Of a stretch of 64,000 nt of DNA, positions 44,863-56,892 are shown in pieces. A program made the position numbers and the translations under genes. How positions within the stretch are numbered: the first letter of the stretch is position 1; each line of letters begins with the position of its first letter. Below the pieces are notes generated by a model. It was not told the origin of the DNA. It searched no databases and saw nothing but the letters and a program-made list of their open reading frames with translations. This stretch comes from Perca fluviatilis (taxonomy: Eukaryota > Chordata > Actinopteri > Perciformes > Percidae): NCBI RefSeq assembly GCF_010015445.1, contig NC_053118.1, forward strand, positions 9,970,907-10,034,906. The letters are read 5' to 3'.

Positions 44863-46827
44863 CAAGGTTAACGAAAATGAACGAAATAACGAAAACTTAA
44901 AATAAAAACGAGGCATTACAAAAAAAGATAACTAAACTAAAACTGTAATGTCTGTTTGCAAAACTAACTAAAATGAAATAAAATTATTGAGTAAATGTCC
45001 TTAGTTTCGTCTTTGTCAATGTCTTTCACAGAGCAAATAACGTATCTGTCAGAGTTGACATTTCCGAACATAGACCTGTTTTATTCAGTCTATGCTGTAG
45101 ACATAGTTTCCGACTGGGAACCCAGAAATTCCGACATTCCACGTCAAATTGAACACAACATAGTCCATGCCCCTCGCCTGGCATCATAGCGGTACCGAAA
45201 GTCGGAAGAAAGCGGCAGAGTCCTATTTGATTATGACTGTGTCATATAAAAGCAAGTGCCTCGCAGTGGAAGGTGCTAAAATAAGTGGACAATTAAGGGA
45301 AACATCCCACGAATTTGAAAGTACATTTGAGAAGCCCGCACAAGGAGGCTAACCTAGCTTACCTTAACAAGCAGTGACCGGGCAAGGAGAACGCAAAGCC
45401 CCCTTCCCCTGAAACCGAAGCTAATATAACCCCGGTACAGGACATGGATGTGTGGGGCCAGGGCCAGGCAGCATGACAGAGCCAACCTCAGGACAGAGAA
45501 CACTACAGGAGGGCTTTCACCGGCGACCCGATAGCTGCTGGTTAGTAAATACGCAGGAACACCACAAGCGGTAGGAAGCGTGGGTTAATATGTGTATTGA
45601 TACTAGGATGTCTACACAACTGTGGGAGTCGATTGACTTCAAAAAGTTCGCCACCTTACTCGAACCAAAGTTCAAAACACCTGTTGATGTATGTCTTCTT
45701 TAGTCTGTTGGCTATTTAGGTTTTTTCCTGGCACAGTTACTAACACATTTTGCACTTACTGCTGCGTCTTGTGTAGACTGTGTACATACAGTATCTCACA
45801 AAAGTGAGAACACCCCTCACATTTTAGTAAATATTTCATTATATCTTTTAATGGGACAACACTGAAGAAATTACACTTTGCTACAATGTAAAGTATTAAG
45901 TGTACAGCTTGTATAACAGTGTAAATGTGCAGTCCCCTCAAAATAACTCAACACACAGCCATTAATGTCTAAACCGCTGGCAACAAAAGTGAGTACACCC
46001 CTATGTTAAATTCCCATAGAGGCAGGCAAATGTTTATTTTTAAAGGCCACTTATTTCATGGATCCAGGATACTATGCATCCTGATAAAGTTCCCTTGGCC
46101 TTTGGAATTAAAATAGCCCCACATCATCACATACCCTTCACCATACCTAGAGATTGGCATGGGGTACTTGCCATAAAATCATCTCTCAATGCAAATCAAA
46201 CCAGCTATTAGGCTAACCGACATAAAACCATGCCATTCTCTAGGTATGGTGAAGGCTATGTGATGATGTGGGGCTATTTTCACATTTAACATAGGGGTGT
46301 ACTCACTTTTTGCCAGCGGTTTAGACATTAATGGCTGTGTGTTGAGTTATTTTGAGGGGACAGCACATTTACACTGTTATACAAGCTGGACACAGTGTAA
46401 TTTCTTCAGTGTTGTCCCATTAAAAGATATAATGAAATAAAAATATTTGCAAACATGTGAGGGGTGTACTCACTTTTGTGAGATACTGTATTTGTGCTCA
46501 TCATCATATGTACATTTTATGTACTGGTGATATTGTTGAATACATATTTCTAAAAGTGTAGGATGTTTTGTTGAGTTATTATTACACAATACTTTTTTCT
46601 GACCTTTTTGAATCTTGCCCCCAACAAATAACCCCTATTACAAAAAAGACTAAAACTAAGACTAAAAACTAAACTAAAAGTAAGCATTTTCAAAAAATAA
46701 AAACTAAACTAAACTAGCAAACCCGCTTTAAAAACTAATTAAAACTAAACTGAATAAAAAAAAAAAAAAAAGTCAAAACAAAATAAAAATAAAAACTAAT
46801 GAAAAATGCAAAACTATGATAACCTTG
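44863..46827 (+). mobile_element. hAT element inserted into family D (8-bp duplication)
   Basis: Ends CAAGGTTAACG and, reverse-complemented, CAAGGTTATCA, flanked on both sides by CTCTGCAC (44855-44862 and 46828-46835): an exact 8-bp target duplication, the hAT hallmark. The + strand at 45167-45352 keeps a reading (residues KSKCLAVEGAKISGQL) that faintly resembles a decayed BED-finger region, but the finger's cysteine and histidine residues are mostly lost. The element is interrupted by a Tc1-like foldback at 45787-46490. Confidence 0.8.
45787..46490. mobile_element. Tc1-like foldback element inside the hAT
   Basis: Ends TACAGTATCTCACAAAAGTG and TTTTGTGAGATACTGTA with TA at both borders. About 210-bp inverted arms (45787-46005 and 46283-46490) contain subterminal GAGTACACCCCT and CATTAATGGCTGTGTGTTG. 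The middle on the minus strand (46050-46140) resembles the C-terminal end of a Tc1-family transposase (VMMWGYFNSKGQGNF), and part of it is repeated inverted at 46235-46280. It cannot make a complete transposase. Confidence 0.85.
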
Positions 46828-47420
46828 CTCTGCACATAATAGGACAGCGCTACAACCAAGCAGAGCAACGCTAGTTGATAGATTAAACTTTTGCCGTATC
46901 CGGTCAGCAAAACTCCAAACACATCTTCCTTTTTTAAGAATGACTTCAGTGCTTAACTCCAAGTCTTCCAGAGTCGCAGCCAAAGCCGATTCCAAAGACC
47001 GCTGTTCGCCAGCAGCAGCAGCCATCTTCTTTGTTTTCAAGTAGCAGGGAATTCACGCGGAAACGTCGCAACTCTGCTGTCAATATGTTAAGCCTGCCTA
47101 CCGACTCTATATACAATATGATTGGCCCGACCAGAGTTTGGTTTTTCCAGCTCACAAGCCAACTGAGAGTTGCTAGACGGACCCTGGATGCAAATGACAT
47201 TTGCTGCTGATAGGGTGCGTCTAGATTTCTAGGCTAGATCTCAGGCTGTAAAGACAGTTGTATAATGTCTTCTGTTGCTCTGGAGCTTTGTCATGTCAGA
47301 GAAAATAACCTTGGTGATGTCACCAGAGGTTATTTTCTATGACAAATCTCTGAAAGCCACAGGGGTGTAGAGTTTGAAATTCTTCATCGTTTACCAGGCA
47401 TTGAGGATCTAATGACAATA

Positions 47421-48000
47421 TAGTCTATATCAACGACGATTCATTTAGGGGATTATTCCAGTGTCGCCGGAAGATCCGCCTGATGTCCCTCATTTTTGGC
47501 TGGATGTCCCTAACCTTATGCTTTCTTTGTGTTGGCATTCTAAATGCCGGTGGATTTCTGAGGACTATTTTTAACTGCTCCTCAGATCTCTGCAGGGTAA
47601 ATCCAGACAGCTAGCTAGACTATCTGTCCAATCTGAGTTTTCTGTTGCACTACTAAAACAACTTTTAAACCTACACGTTCTACCGAGGCAGAGGCACCGT
47701 GGCTCCGTCAGGCGCTTAGACAATTGTGATTGGTTTAAAGAAATGCCAATAAACCAGAGCACGTGAGCACACGTTTGAACCACACGTTCCACCAAAACAA
47801 GTTCCTTCCCGAGGCTATTTTGCAGAGGCACCGTTACCTCGTCCTGCGTTTAGCACTGCTCGAGACAATTGTGATTGGTTAAAAGAAATGCCAATAAACC
47901 AGAGCACATTTTTATTTTTTAATTATTCCGGAATGCTGTGTGGACTAGCCAGACCCTCCTCCGCAGCGCGCTGGAGGAAGGTCTGGCAATGCGAGACCTA
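47421..48000 (+). mobile_element. Family C short transposon, copy 3
   Basis: Starts TAGTCTATATCAACGACG and ends GCAATGCGAGACCTA. Longer than the other copies because the segment GTTCNACCNAAACAAGTTCC to CAATAAACCAGAGCAC is partly duplicated (47680-47765 and 47770-47905). Confidence 0.8.
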
Positions 48001-48402
48001 ACAAAAAGATTCTAATGAGTTGCAATATGACCATGACCATGTTGAAAATGAACTGGTGATGTGCCTTGTCCTTGATAAGTAATTAAATTAATGAAATGAT
48101 TGAATTAATTGATTGGGATAAACAAAAACCTCTGGGATGGTTCTTCAGGTTTATCAAAATGACTCCTAAGAATCAATTTGGGTTCAATAGATGCCACAGA
48201 AAGAAGGCATTGGTTAATTTTACAGCAAAAACTACACTCATTCAGTGACTTTGACAAACTATTTGCACAATACATTGGCAAACTGTTGGGGTACATTGGT
48301 TTTATCCAAGACTATGTGTACATTTAGAAATACATGTGATTATAAAAGCAGTAAGTGCTACTTTTGAAATGTAATTGTATTTCTCCCTGTGGCTCTTGAT
48401 AG
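48001..48402. other. Intron DNA before ascc3 exon 2
   Basis: No repeat named. The acceptor context TTCTCCCTGTGGCTCTTGATAG lies at its end. Confidence 0.5.
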
Positions 48403-48553
48403 ACCAAACGACTAAAGAGACGGGAGCTGTTTGCCAGAGAGGGACTGACGTGGCACAAGATTGTCCATTTCTGCTCTGAGGATCAGGACAAAGCTAAACG
48501 GCAAGCTGCCAATCAGGAACTGAAGAGCCTCCTTCTGGCAGCCAAAGAAATTG
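48403..48553 (+). CDS. ascc3: ascc3 coding exon 2 (residues 31-80)
   Basis: Open in the frame continuing exon 1 (phase 0). The reading begins TKRLKRRELFAREGLTWHKI; GLTW-x-KI and the following acidic/basic helix ending in LLLAAKEI match vertebrate ASCC3 at the same place. The acceptor is CTCTTGATAG at 48401-48402; the donor is GAAATTG|GTAATT, GT at 48554, leaving one base (phase 1). Length is 151 bases. No stop codon occurs in frame. Like exon 1 it encodes the non-helicase N-terminal region. Confidence 0.92.
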
Positions 48554-48757
48554 GTAATTAACTCCTCAGCCTCAACTCCATTTTAATTTCTTACAATCTT
48601 TTTCATATGTTTTTGTAACACTGATAAAAACACAGTTAAAAATAACAGCATGCCATTTTCTGTGTTTAGACTTAAGACTTTAGTGATTTATGATACTAAC
48701 TAGCGGCAGAAATTATCATGTTGTTTTGTGCCTTTTGGTGGATCGAGATTAGAAATC

Positions 48758-50010
48758 ATTGTTTGTTTGTTTGTTTATTAAGATCCCCATTTGCTTCGGT
48801 TTGTCTTAAACAGAAGCTACTCTTCCTGGGGTCTCTCTGATTTCATAAGAATATTACATAAACTTACATACATTATAACATTCATACTCCCAGAACATCA
48901 TAAAAGCATACTGTATATCAAGGGTACAACAAAACGTAAACGTACGTAACATTCATTGTCACAACATAACAAAAGTAAACACAATACATAAATCAGACAA
49001 CACTCAACACAAGCCCAAAACCTGTCTAAGTTGGTCACATAATCATTCATATCTTCAATAGTCCATATTCAAGGTCACAAAAAAGGATAGATGGCTCAAA
49101 ATGAGTTTCAAATCATTAAGATCATTAAAAGTATATGTAATCGTATCTATAGTATTCTACACCATTTCTTGTGTAAATAAATACTGTACAATTTAACTTT
49201 AACTAAAAAAAACATATTTTATAGCTTTCTAAAACCAAAAAACTCGTTAATGAATTCCGTGCCACCATTGCTCTATAATGCACTGTCCTCTGTATTAAAC
49301 TAGTTCTACAGGGAGGCAACAGAAAATGACTCTCTGATGACTGTCGAGTACAGCACTGATGTCTATCTCTACTAGAGTTCTGGTTACAATATTTATATTT
49401 AATAAAACGTATTAAGGAATATTGTAACCTACTTTTCACACTCAACCAGGCCAAACTATTATTCATTGAACTTACTCTATATGGGCAGTGAAGAACAATA
49501 AAAGCTGCTCTGTTTTGTGCAACTTGCAGTCTTTTTGAAATTAGTTTCTGTTGGGTTGGACCGAATAACTGAACAATAATCCAACTGTGATAGCACTAAT
49601 GCCTGGACTTATTGTTTCATCAACCAGCTTGACATTAACTTCCTACAGCGCTTGACAGCAGCCATACTGCTTCTCATTTTTAACATTTGATTTATATGGC
49701 TATTCCAAGGCATTTTGCTATCAGCAGTAATCCTCAATAACTTTGCTTCTGGTACCTGTTCAATATCTGTACCTCCTATACTTAATTTCAAGGTAGGTGT
49801 GTCTTTCAGCAAATTGATCAATCAAATTTTGAGCCAAGAACCATATTGTTGTCTTTTCTGCATTAATAACAAGCTAAGTAACTCATTTAACTTTAATTCC
49901 TTATTCAAGATTCTACTCAGTTCTCCAGGAGTTGGGCAGATGTATACTGTGGAATTATCTTTATATATTGCAATGTTCGCCTTATTCAAGATCAACGTAT
50001 ATCATTTGTG
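48758..50010 (-). pseudogene. LINE reverse transcriptase remnant (L2/CR1/Rex-like group)
   Basis: On the minus strand 49609-49821 reads LKLSIGGTDIEQVPEAKLL and SKMPWNSHINQMLK, matching the C-terminal RT segment of CR1/L2/Rex-type LINEs (usually ...V-x-x-A-K-Y-L-G...W-x-x-H-I...). The expected aromatic and glycine residues after AK are changed. The 3' end has a GTTT microsatellite (48764-48778), as those LINEs do. It is split by stops and 5'-truncated. Confidence 0.65.
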
Positions 50011-50614
50011 AAAATTGAAAACAACTCCCTTGTGGTACAGTATATTGTACCCTATTGTGTAGTTGGTGAGATAACTCTTAATCCATGCAACAAAACATAT
50101 TTAAACCATTAAACAACTTAAGTTATTCAATAATAACTTAAATTAAATTACCTTTTATTTATAGTATCAAAACATAACACTTTACAGAGAGTAGGTCTAG
50201 ACCACACTCTATAATTTACAAAGACCCAACAATTCCAGTAATTTCCCCCAAGTTCTAGGTCTTAATTATTTTTAAACCGGGCTTTTTTTACATCCATGCA
50301 ACGCTACCTCTAATGCTCTTTTTTTATTCCGTGGTGTTGTAGTTCTTTCTTTTGTAGTCCAAATAGAATTTCACTATATTAGACTACAAATGAGACCAAT
50401 ATGCTACTTATATTGCAGCCAATCAGCTTTCGTGTTATTGGCGGGAGTCTCTTTCGGATTATACCACGGACATAGAACTGATTTTACTCTTTAGTGATAC
50501 TAAACTGAATTAAGGGCTTTAGTTAATGTTGTGATAAAGGTCTTACATTTCATTAATAATGGTCTTAAAAAGGTCTTAAAAAGTCTTAAATTTGACTTGG
50601 TGAAACATGCAGAA
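50011..50614. other. Intron DNA, no feature recognised
   Basis: AT-rich intron sequence without a recognisable feature. Confidence 0.4.
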
Positions 50615-51273
50615 ACTCTGAATTACATCCCGCTTCAATTACTGTAACTCTCTTCTCTTTGGTCTTCCTCTCAAACGTATACATAAACTTCAAACGGTTC
50701 AGAACTCTGCTGCTCGTATCATCACCGGAACATATCCTTTTAGTCACATCACTCATGTTCTTCAGCAGCTTCATTGGATCCCAGTAAAACACCGCATTGA
50801 TTTGGTGACCCTCGCGTACTATGTGATGACATTTCACGTGAACTGGCGGGGGCCTCGTCCTTCGGGGTCCCGAGACCCATCCTGCACTTGAACGCGTTAA
50901 ATAAACTAAACAAGTCCCCGTGAGACGAGGGGCAATACAAGGGGTATCTCACTGACCACCTTCACATCAACACACCCACTCATACTCCCAAGGTCTTCTT
51001 CGTCTATTCACCTCACTACACCTTCAGCATCTCTGCCCCTCACCTCTGGAATTCCCTTCCACCAGACATTCGCAACATTAACTCGCTTTCCCTTTTCAAA
51101 ACCCGCTTGCAAACATCTTTTCACACTAGCCTATCCAAAAACATAACCACTCATCTGTATTTAGTAATGTTCGGTTTGTTTTTACTATTATTATTATTAC
51201 TATTTTATTGTTTTGAAAGGTGACCTTGAGTGTCCAGAAAGGCGCCCATAAATAAAATGTATTATTATTATTA
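50615..51273 (+). pseudogene. L2-like LINE C-terminal remnant
   Basis: The + strand reads CNSLLFGLP and [20 protein letters not shown], then [12 protein letters not shown], and further on APHLWNSLPPDIRN and LFKTRLQTSFHT: the conserved end of L2-type RT proteins. About 120 bp (50835-50955, GGCGGGGGCCTCGTCC and beyond) are inserted in between. It ends with AAGGCGCCCATAAATAAAAT and an ATT tail, the usual L2 3' end. It is 5'-truncated. Confidence 0.8.
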
Positions 51274-52167
51274 TGTCCATTTGATTTGCTCATAAATGTG
51301 TATTTAGGGTCCAGGAACAATGCAGAGATATTTGGGGTTGTTTTTCTAAAGTATCATCTCATTTAAAAATGCTCTCCAACAAATGAAAATATACTAGATA
51401 GATTTACTCCAGAGACAGGCGTTTGACAGCATGCTCTACATGATGTAATCCTCCCTCTACGACTTCAAGTGTCAGCTGAACTGAGTCAATTATTGAGCTC
51501 TCTCATGAAAGCCTGTGATGATTTTCATTTAGTTTGCTTTTCTCTCCGTTTATGGCGGCCAGTCAAGAGTAACAGTATTTGTTGTTGCGATGCTCCAACG
51601 ATGCTTTAAGTGTTGAACCTGCCCTCAGACATTGTGGCTGGATCCAAATAAAAAGTTACTCTCAAGCCAACTGTGGAGAGGATAAAAGCAGCCATTCTGC
51701 TCTGCTACGTGCAGCAATGAGTCGGATGCTTTTAGACGATTTTAATTGGTTTAAATCCCTTTCATCTGTTTTTGCTTTCCTCTGCCTCTCCAACCTTCTT
51801 CCCTCTATTCTCCCTCTGTCTTGCTGACATTTTTTCCTTTTAATTGGACAATTACTCTGTATCCTTTAATGTTAAGTACAGTTCTGGTTAAGCATGAATT
51901 GTTTGGAATATTATTTAAATAAAGTGCAGGGACCTTAAACAGCGAGCTCATGGTTTAGGCTTTACTGCTCAGATGAACGGCTGCTGATTCACATTTTTAT
52001 CTATTCTAAATGTCCCTTGATTTCTTTTTGTCCCATTATTTTTTTCTCATTTTAATTCTCATTTCTTATAAAGATGGAAAAGTGGATCGGCTTGCTTTGT
52101 GCAAATGTTATTTTTATTCAAAACAACATTAGCATATACTGTAGTGTTCAATTTCCCACTTACATTC
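51274..52167. other. Intron DNA with a possible conserved element
   Basis: 51400-51560 is repeat-free with motifs such as GAGTCAATTATTGAGC and TGATGATTTTCATTTAG and might be a conserved intronic element. The rest shows nothing. Confidence 0.3.
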
Positions 52168-52389
52168 TCACTTGGAGCAGTCATCCATTGTCGCATCAGC
52201 TGTGTGCTCGGCCATCAAGTGGTATGTCAGACTGGACGTGCTGCGATGATCGCTCAGTTCACAACGACAAAACACACAGTTCACTTTGGTCTTGTCAATG
52301 GAACCATTTGGCAACTTTTTAAAAGTAAACTTTCCATTTAGAATCTTATTGGCATCCATTTCGGCGTCTCGCGCTCGCCATCCACTCAA
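52168..52389 (-). pseudogene. hAT transposase N-terminal BED zinc-finger fragment
   Basis: Minus-strand reading of 73 residues: NGSIDKTKVNCVFCRCELS followed by STSSLTYHLMAEHTAD. C-x2-C then H-x(3-4)-H spacing, with the basic residues before the first cysteine, is that of BED fingers at the N-terminus of hAT transposases. A weakly supported ATG is present at 52389. The catalytic domain is not found nearby. Confidence 0.6.
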
Positions 52390-53104
52390 AACGTAACGTT
52401 AGCCTACTACTCTTTGGCCGGCTTGCAAGCCCAAACCAGTGTGTGTGGCGTTCCTGTTGTTGTGTTTCCGGTCTAGCTAGATCCGGTGTGGTATTGTAGT
52501 TTTTCTAACGTTACTAGTTGTTGCAACAGCATGTGAAAAAAACTACAAAGTTTGCTAGGCCAAAAAGAACGCTAATCTCGCAATAAAAAAATTTACGTTA
52601 ATGCATTTACATGCATGTATATCATGTTGCAACCTTTACTAAAATTGTCTAAATTCATTTAACACCCTATAATGACAAAGCGAAAAAAAGGATTTTATTG
52701 TAGATGAATTTAGTCCATAAATCTGTTTCTTTCAAGAAACGATACTTGAGATAACATTACTGACAAAGACATATTGTTACTGAATGCAAGAGGCTTCTTA
52801 GTGCTCGTGCAAAAGGTCAAGCGGCTAATCAGTTTCTTAACACAAGATACTTTTGGGCAGCGGACGATGCTGCTTCACCAATCGGGGGCTACAGTGTGTG
52901 ATTCCACAGATGCATGCCATTTAATAAGACTTTGAAACGGCAATTAGTTAATTTGTCCATTCATCGGTCTTCCACATTTAACGTTCAGTTTTTATTCGTT
53001 GACAAAAAAAGTATACTTTTTGTCCTCATTTTCGAAGGTTACTTTTTCTCATTTTGTTCACAACAAATGGATGTTACATTTGTCAACAGTATTTCCCTTA
53101 GAAA
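52390..53104. other. Intron DNA, no feature recognised
   Basis: 52395-52600 has some CpG and may belong to the hAT fragment beside it. Nothing else is recognised. Confidence 0.4.
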
Positions 53105-53217
53105 TGTAGTAGATAGAAGTATAAAGTAGCATCAAATCAAACTACTCCTACAAAATACAACTGCATTGAAAACTACAGCACTTGAGTAAAAGTACTTGGT
53201 GACTTTCTACCACTAAT
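53105..53217. mobile_element. hAT-like MITE fragment (AGTAAAAGTACT family)
   Basis: AATGTAGTAGATAGAAGTAT and GCACTTGAGTAAAAGTACTT match the right part of the element at 20133-20690. Confidence 0.6.
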
Positions 53218-53512
53218 TAGAAAAGTTGTGTCATACCAACAATCTCGATTAGGGAACGGTTGAGAAGAAGCCACGAGGGAGGCCCCATGTGTGGGTTTGC
53301 CTAGGGCACAAATCACTAAATCTGCCTCCGGCTGAAGTGTTCACCGCAATCACGACATCAAAGTGTAAATATGTTGTTGATTGCTGAATGTCTGCACCTT
53401 ATTATGTGCTCACACCAGGTGCTTTAAATTGTTTCTCCCCACTCCTGTGCCTGTTACTTTCTGAAGAAGGCTGGACGCCGAAACGCGTGTTTCTGTAATG
53501 TTATTCTATTTA
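53218..53512. other. Intron DNA, no feature recognised
   Basis: Short stretch without a recognisable feature. Confidence 0.4.
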
Positions 53513-53521
53513 GAATATGCC

Positions 53522-53916
53522 TAGTAGGGTCTGGCTAGTCCACACAGCATTCCGGCATCGGAGAAAAACTGATTTATTGATTTATTGCCATTTCTTTAAA
53601 CTGATCACCAAGCCCCGGGGCCGCTGCAAAATAGCCTCGGGAAGGAACTTTTTGTTTTGGTGGTACGTTCAAAAGTTGTTTTGGTCGTGCAACAGAAAAC
53701 TCAGATTGGACAGATAGTCTAGCTAGCTGTCTGGATTTACCCTGCAGAGATCTGAGGAGCAGCTAACCATAGTCCTCAGAAATCCAGCGGAGTTTAGAAC
53801 GCCAACACGAAGAAAGAGGAAGGTGACGGACATCCGGCCATAAAACAATGACATCCGGCGGAATTTTCGGCGGAAACAGAGCAATCTCGGAAGTGGAAGG
53901 TCGTGGATATAGACTA
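53522..53916 (-). mobile_element. Family C short transposon, copy 4 (inverted)
   Basis: Reverse orientation of the family C sequence: GGTCTGGCTAGTCCACACAG at the left, GTGGATATAGACTA at the right. It is flanked by GAATATGCC (53513-53521) and GAATGTGCC (53917-53925), a 9-bp target duplication with one later change. The copy is shorter than others because of internal deletions. Confidence 0.85.
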
Positions 53917-54061
53917 GAATGTGCCGGATCCATTAAAGTCATTTTAAAATAATTCTTCTTAAAGACAAAGAGCACCGTCTTTCGTTCACTTACGCTAGTT
54001 CCAAGAAGCTCTCCGATCTCTTTCGTTCTTCATTGTAAATATGTTGTGTTTTGTTTTACAG

Positions 54062-54639
54062 TGGGGTCTGACCAGGGTCAGGCGGCCTTTGAAAGCGCTG
54101 CCGTCTTTCTGTTTGAGACCTTCCACAACAAAGACCATGTGGGCACAGAGGAGACTCGGGCCATTAAACAGATGTTCGGCCCCTTTCCATCATCTGCAGC
54201 TGAAGCCTCCTGTGCCTGTGTGGCTCGGCTGGTGGCTCCACTCGGAGAATCCCGAGTGGAGAACTTTATCCAGACCCTGTGCTCCCGTCACAACCCCCAA
54301 CGAGGCTCTTCTTTTGGACGCAACATTGTCTTCTCGTATGACTGCTACACACTGGACCCACTGGAGGACCTGCCGTGCTCGGGCATCGATGAGGAGAACG
54401 TGAGTCTGGACTTCATCAACTTCCTCAACAGCCAGCAGAGTGGGAGGAAGGGCGCCAGTGAGGAAGAGGTGTCCAGCTCAGGGAGATCTCTGAGCTCTGG
54501 GGATGGAGCCATCCTTAGAACAGAGGTTGAGAAGTATCTGAATGGAGGCAACATGATCTCATCCAGCCCAGAGGAACTGTGCACCTCCCTGTTTGAAATG
54601 CTGGCCTCCCGCAGGAGCGATGATGAGCTGCAGAATGAG
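54062..54639 (+). CDS. ascc3: ascc3 coding exon 3 (residues 81-273)
   Basis: The largest exon here, 578 bases, entered in phase 1 after the acceptor TTTTGTTTTACAG (AG at 54060-54061). Residues 111-125 (ETRAIKQMFGPFPSS) are almost identical to human ASCC3, and residues 234-241 (TEVEKYLN) also match. Residues 207-228 are a Ser/Gly/Glu-rich low-complexity linker that differs from mammals. The donor is CAGAATGAG|GTTTGT at 54640, phase 0. This region precedes the first helicase cassette and in human ASCC3 includes sequence contacting ASCC2. No frame break is seen. Fish-specific divergence in 126-165 is expected for this poorly conserved part. Confidence 0.94.
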
Positions 54640-55220
54640 GTTTGTGTCACTGGGAAATACAATCTAATCTATAGATACTGTGTCTGATGAATTGTTCTTG
54701 GGAATCTTTTAACGCAGGTTAAACATGCTAAACGTGGCTTAGTATGGCTCTCTTCCTGTTTTGTCTGTAAAATTGACTACCTTAAGAGCTTAAAAATCAG
54801 TTCCTGACACAGAATTTAGAAGACTTACACAAGGGTGTAATCCCTGGTCCAGGCAGGGCCTTTGTGTGTGGAGTTCCCATGTTTTGCGTGGGTTTCCTCC
54901 AGGTGCTAACTGGGACTACAGTTGGCCATTTGACTAACACTTGCACATTTACAGAAATGTTGATTTTACAAGTATACTCTGGGTTGGCAATTGGCTTCTT
55001 ACTTTTTTCTATAGAAATGTTTTCATTTTTACATCTTATCCTCTTATCTCACTATTTACTCCTCTGCCCAGTTACAGTCCAGCCCACCTGCAGAGCACTC
55101 CACACTAACCTCCTTACAAGTCAGGTCTCATGTTTTACCTGTAAAGCAAATGCATTGGCATTGGCAAATGCAAAGGCATTACGTTGTAATGTTGTAATGT
55201 ATCATCTGTGATGTGTAAAC
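54640..55220. other. Intron DNA, no feature recognised
   Basis: Intron 4 start; no recognisable repeat. Confidence 0.5.
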
Positions 55221-55700
55221 TAGGGGTGTAAATCTTCACTGGGTTCATGATTCGATTACGATTATCCTGTCAATGATTTGAATCGATTCAATATCACGAT
55301 GCATGGGGCTTGACGATTAATCAACATCGAAATTCTGAAGCTGATATCGACGTACTTTTCCTATGACTATAATTTCAATAAGTTTTATAAAACAAAAACG
55401 TGATTTTTTTTCACAAGACCTTTTCATTTCAAGCAATGTGTGCTTTCATTTCAGATTTATAAATTTTCAATAAATACCCATAATAGTTCCCGCTTTGTGT
55501 TTCCTTCAATTATTTTAAAATAACAAATATAAGCAAAAAAATATCTTACCTTCAATATTTCAGCCTATTGACAGTAAAAACCTTGCCAATGAGCTATCAC
55601 AATTTAAATTATCGTTACATTATCGGTAATTTATCGTTATCGAGGTAAAATGTGCAATTAATCGTGATTTTGATTTTAGGTCATATCGTGCAGCCCTAAC
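55221..55700. mobile_element. hAT-like MITE (TAGGGGTGTAA / CAGCCCTAA ends)
   Basis: Begins CTAGGGGTGTAAATCTTC and ends ATCGTGCAGCCCTAA. The interior is full of ATCGATT/AATCG words in both orientations, typical of hAT MITEs. The two ends differ from each other, so two related elements may be joined. Confidence 0.5.
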
Positions 55701-56892
55701 CATGCGTCACCTCCTCAATATTAATATGTATATTGCTACACATGGTTTTCATCAACAATGTCAAGCAGTCCGATATGAACTCCCCTTTTTATTGCATCTG
55801 CTCTTAAAAAAGACACTTCCTGAATGTAGCGGAGTCTGAACACAGCAGACAGCAGACAAAAGGCAAAAACAAAAAAAAGCCGCGACCGTAAAATTCAACA
55901 AGTAACATCATGAGGTAATAATCTGTTATGGTCTGTCACTGCATCGATGCAGAATCACCCTTGTCTGCATCAGGATGCATCGATGCAGTGATTCATTTCA
56001 ACAAGGCTAGTGAAAACATGAGATTTCTACACAGTCGGGGAAATATAAAGTGTGCGTCCTGGTTTCAGTTTGGATATAAAATCTCCTGATTGGCTGCTGA
56101 CAGCTCTTTCATTCAAAGAGTCAGCCACACTGGACTGCAGTAGAGAAGGTTGTACCAGGGTCTAGGGTTCAAAAGTGGTTTAGCGAACACTACGGCTAAC
56201 GCTGGAGCTGAGAGCATTGGAGCAGCCAACAGAAATGAGACGTGCTTGCCCTGTTTCCTTCACACTTCTCTAATTCCATTACAGTTAGTTTTGCAGTGGG
56301 GTAATTTTTCTCTAATACTTGGTTTGTAAAGGTTTATAGCCTGCCATGCTGTTATCCTGTGTTGATCTGTGTACGGTTAAAAAAAAAAAAAATGCCTGCA
56401 ATGATTCTACTGACAAAATGAGATTCTGGGCCTTCTCAAATGATCCCTACTTCTGATAAAGACTTGGTAAGAACTTTAGGGATCAATTTGAACTTGAACT
56501 CTCAGCATGGTATTTCTGTGACATGCTGTTTGATCTGTCCTAATGGTACATTTAATATATGGGACTCCTATTGATTATATAACCTTGACCTTCAACAGCA
56601 GGCCTTTTGGGTTTGATCCAGATGCTGGATTTATCATGTCCTGGCTGTTAGACCAAGTCATCCTTGGCCTTTACCTCCAGACCTTTTTAGAGATTTCCAA
56701 CTTGCTGCATGACTTTGACCTTCATTGGTAATAAAGACCCTTTGGAATTATTAAGTAGATGTCAACCTTTAAGACTGCAGCTTTAAGAACCCTAATTTCT
56801 TAACAATTTTGAGGAAATAAAGATAAGATGAGGTTATGTTAATACTTTGGGAGGTGGGAGGGTGTGCGCAGTGAGATGGGTTGGGGCTAGAT
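55701..56892. other. Intron DNA, mostly unrecognised
   Basis: GCATCGATGCAG words at 55940-55990 form a small inverted repeat. A polyA run lies at 56379-56391. No gene or named repeat is supported. Confidence 0.4.

Larger units (their letters stand above)
44753..47236. mobile_element. Family D element (TAGCCT ends), split by a hAT insertion
   Basis: The left end is TAGCCTGACAAGCC, the right end is TTTCTAGGCTA (reverse complement TAGCCTAGAAA), flanked by the 9-bp direct repeat GATCTCAGG (44744-44752 and 47237-47245). With the inserted hAT removed, the element is about 520 bp with no transposase. Its TAGYCT ends and 9-bp duplication resemble family C. Confidence 0.75.

Noticed and set aside
46735..47200. 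Minus-strand frames of 84-101 codons
   Set aside because: They lie in family D and hAT end sequence and have no transposase motif.
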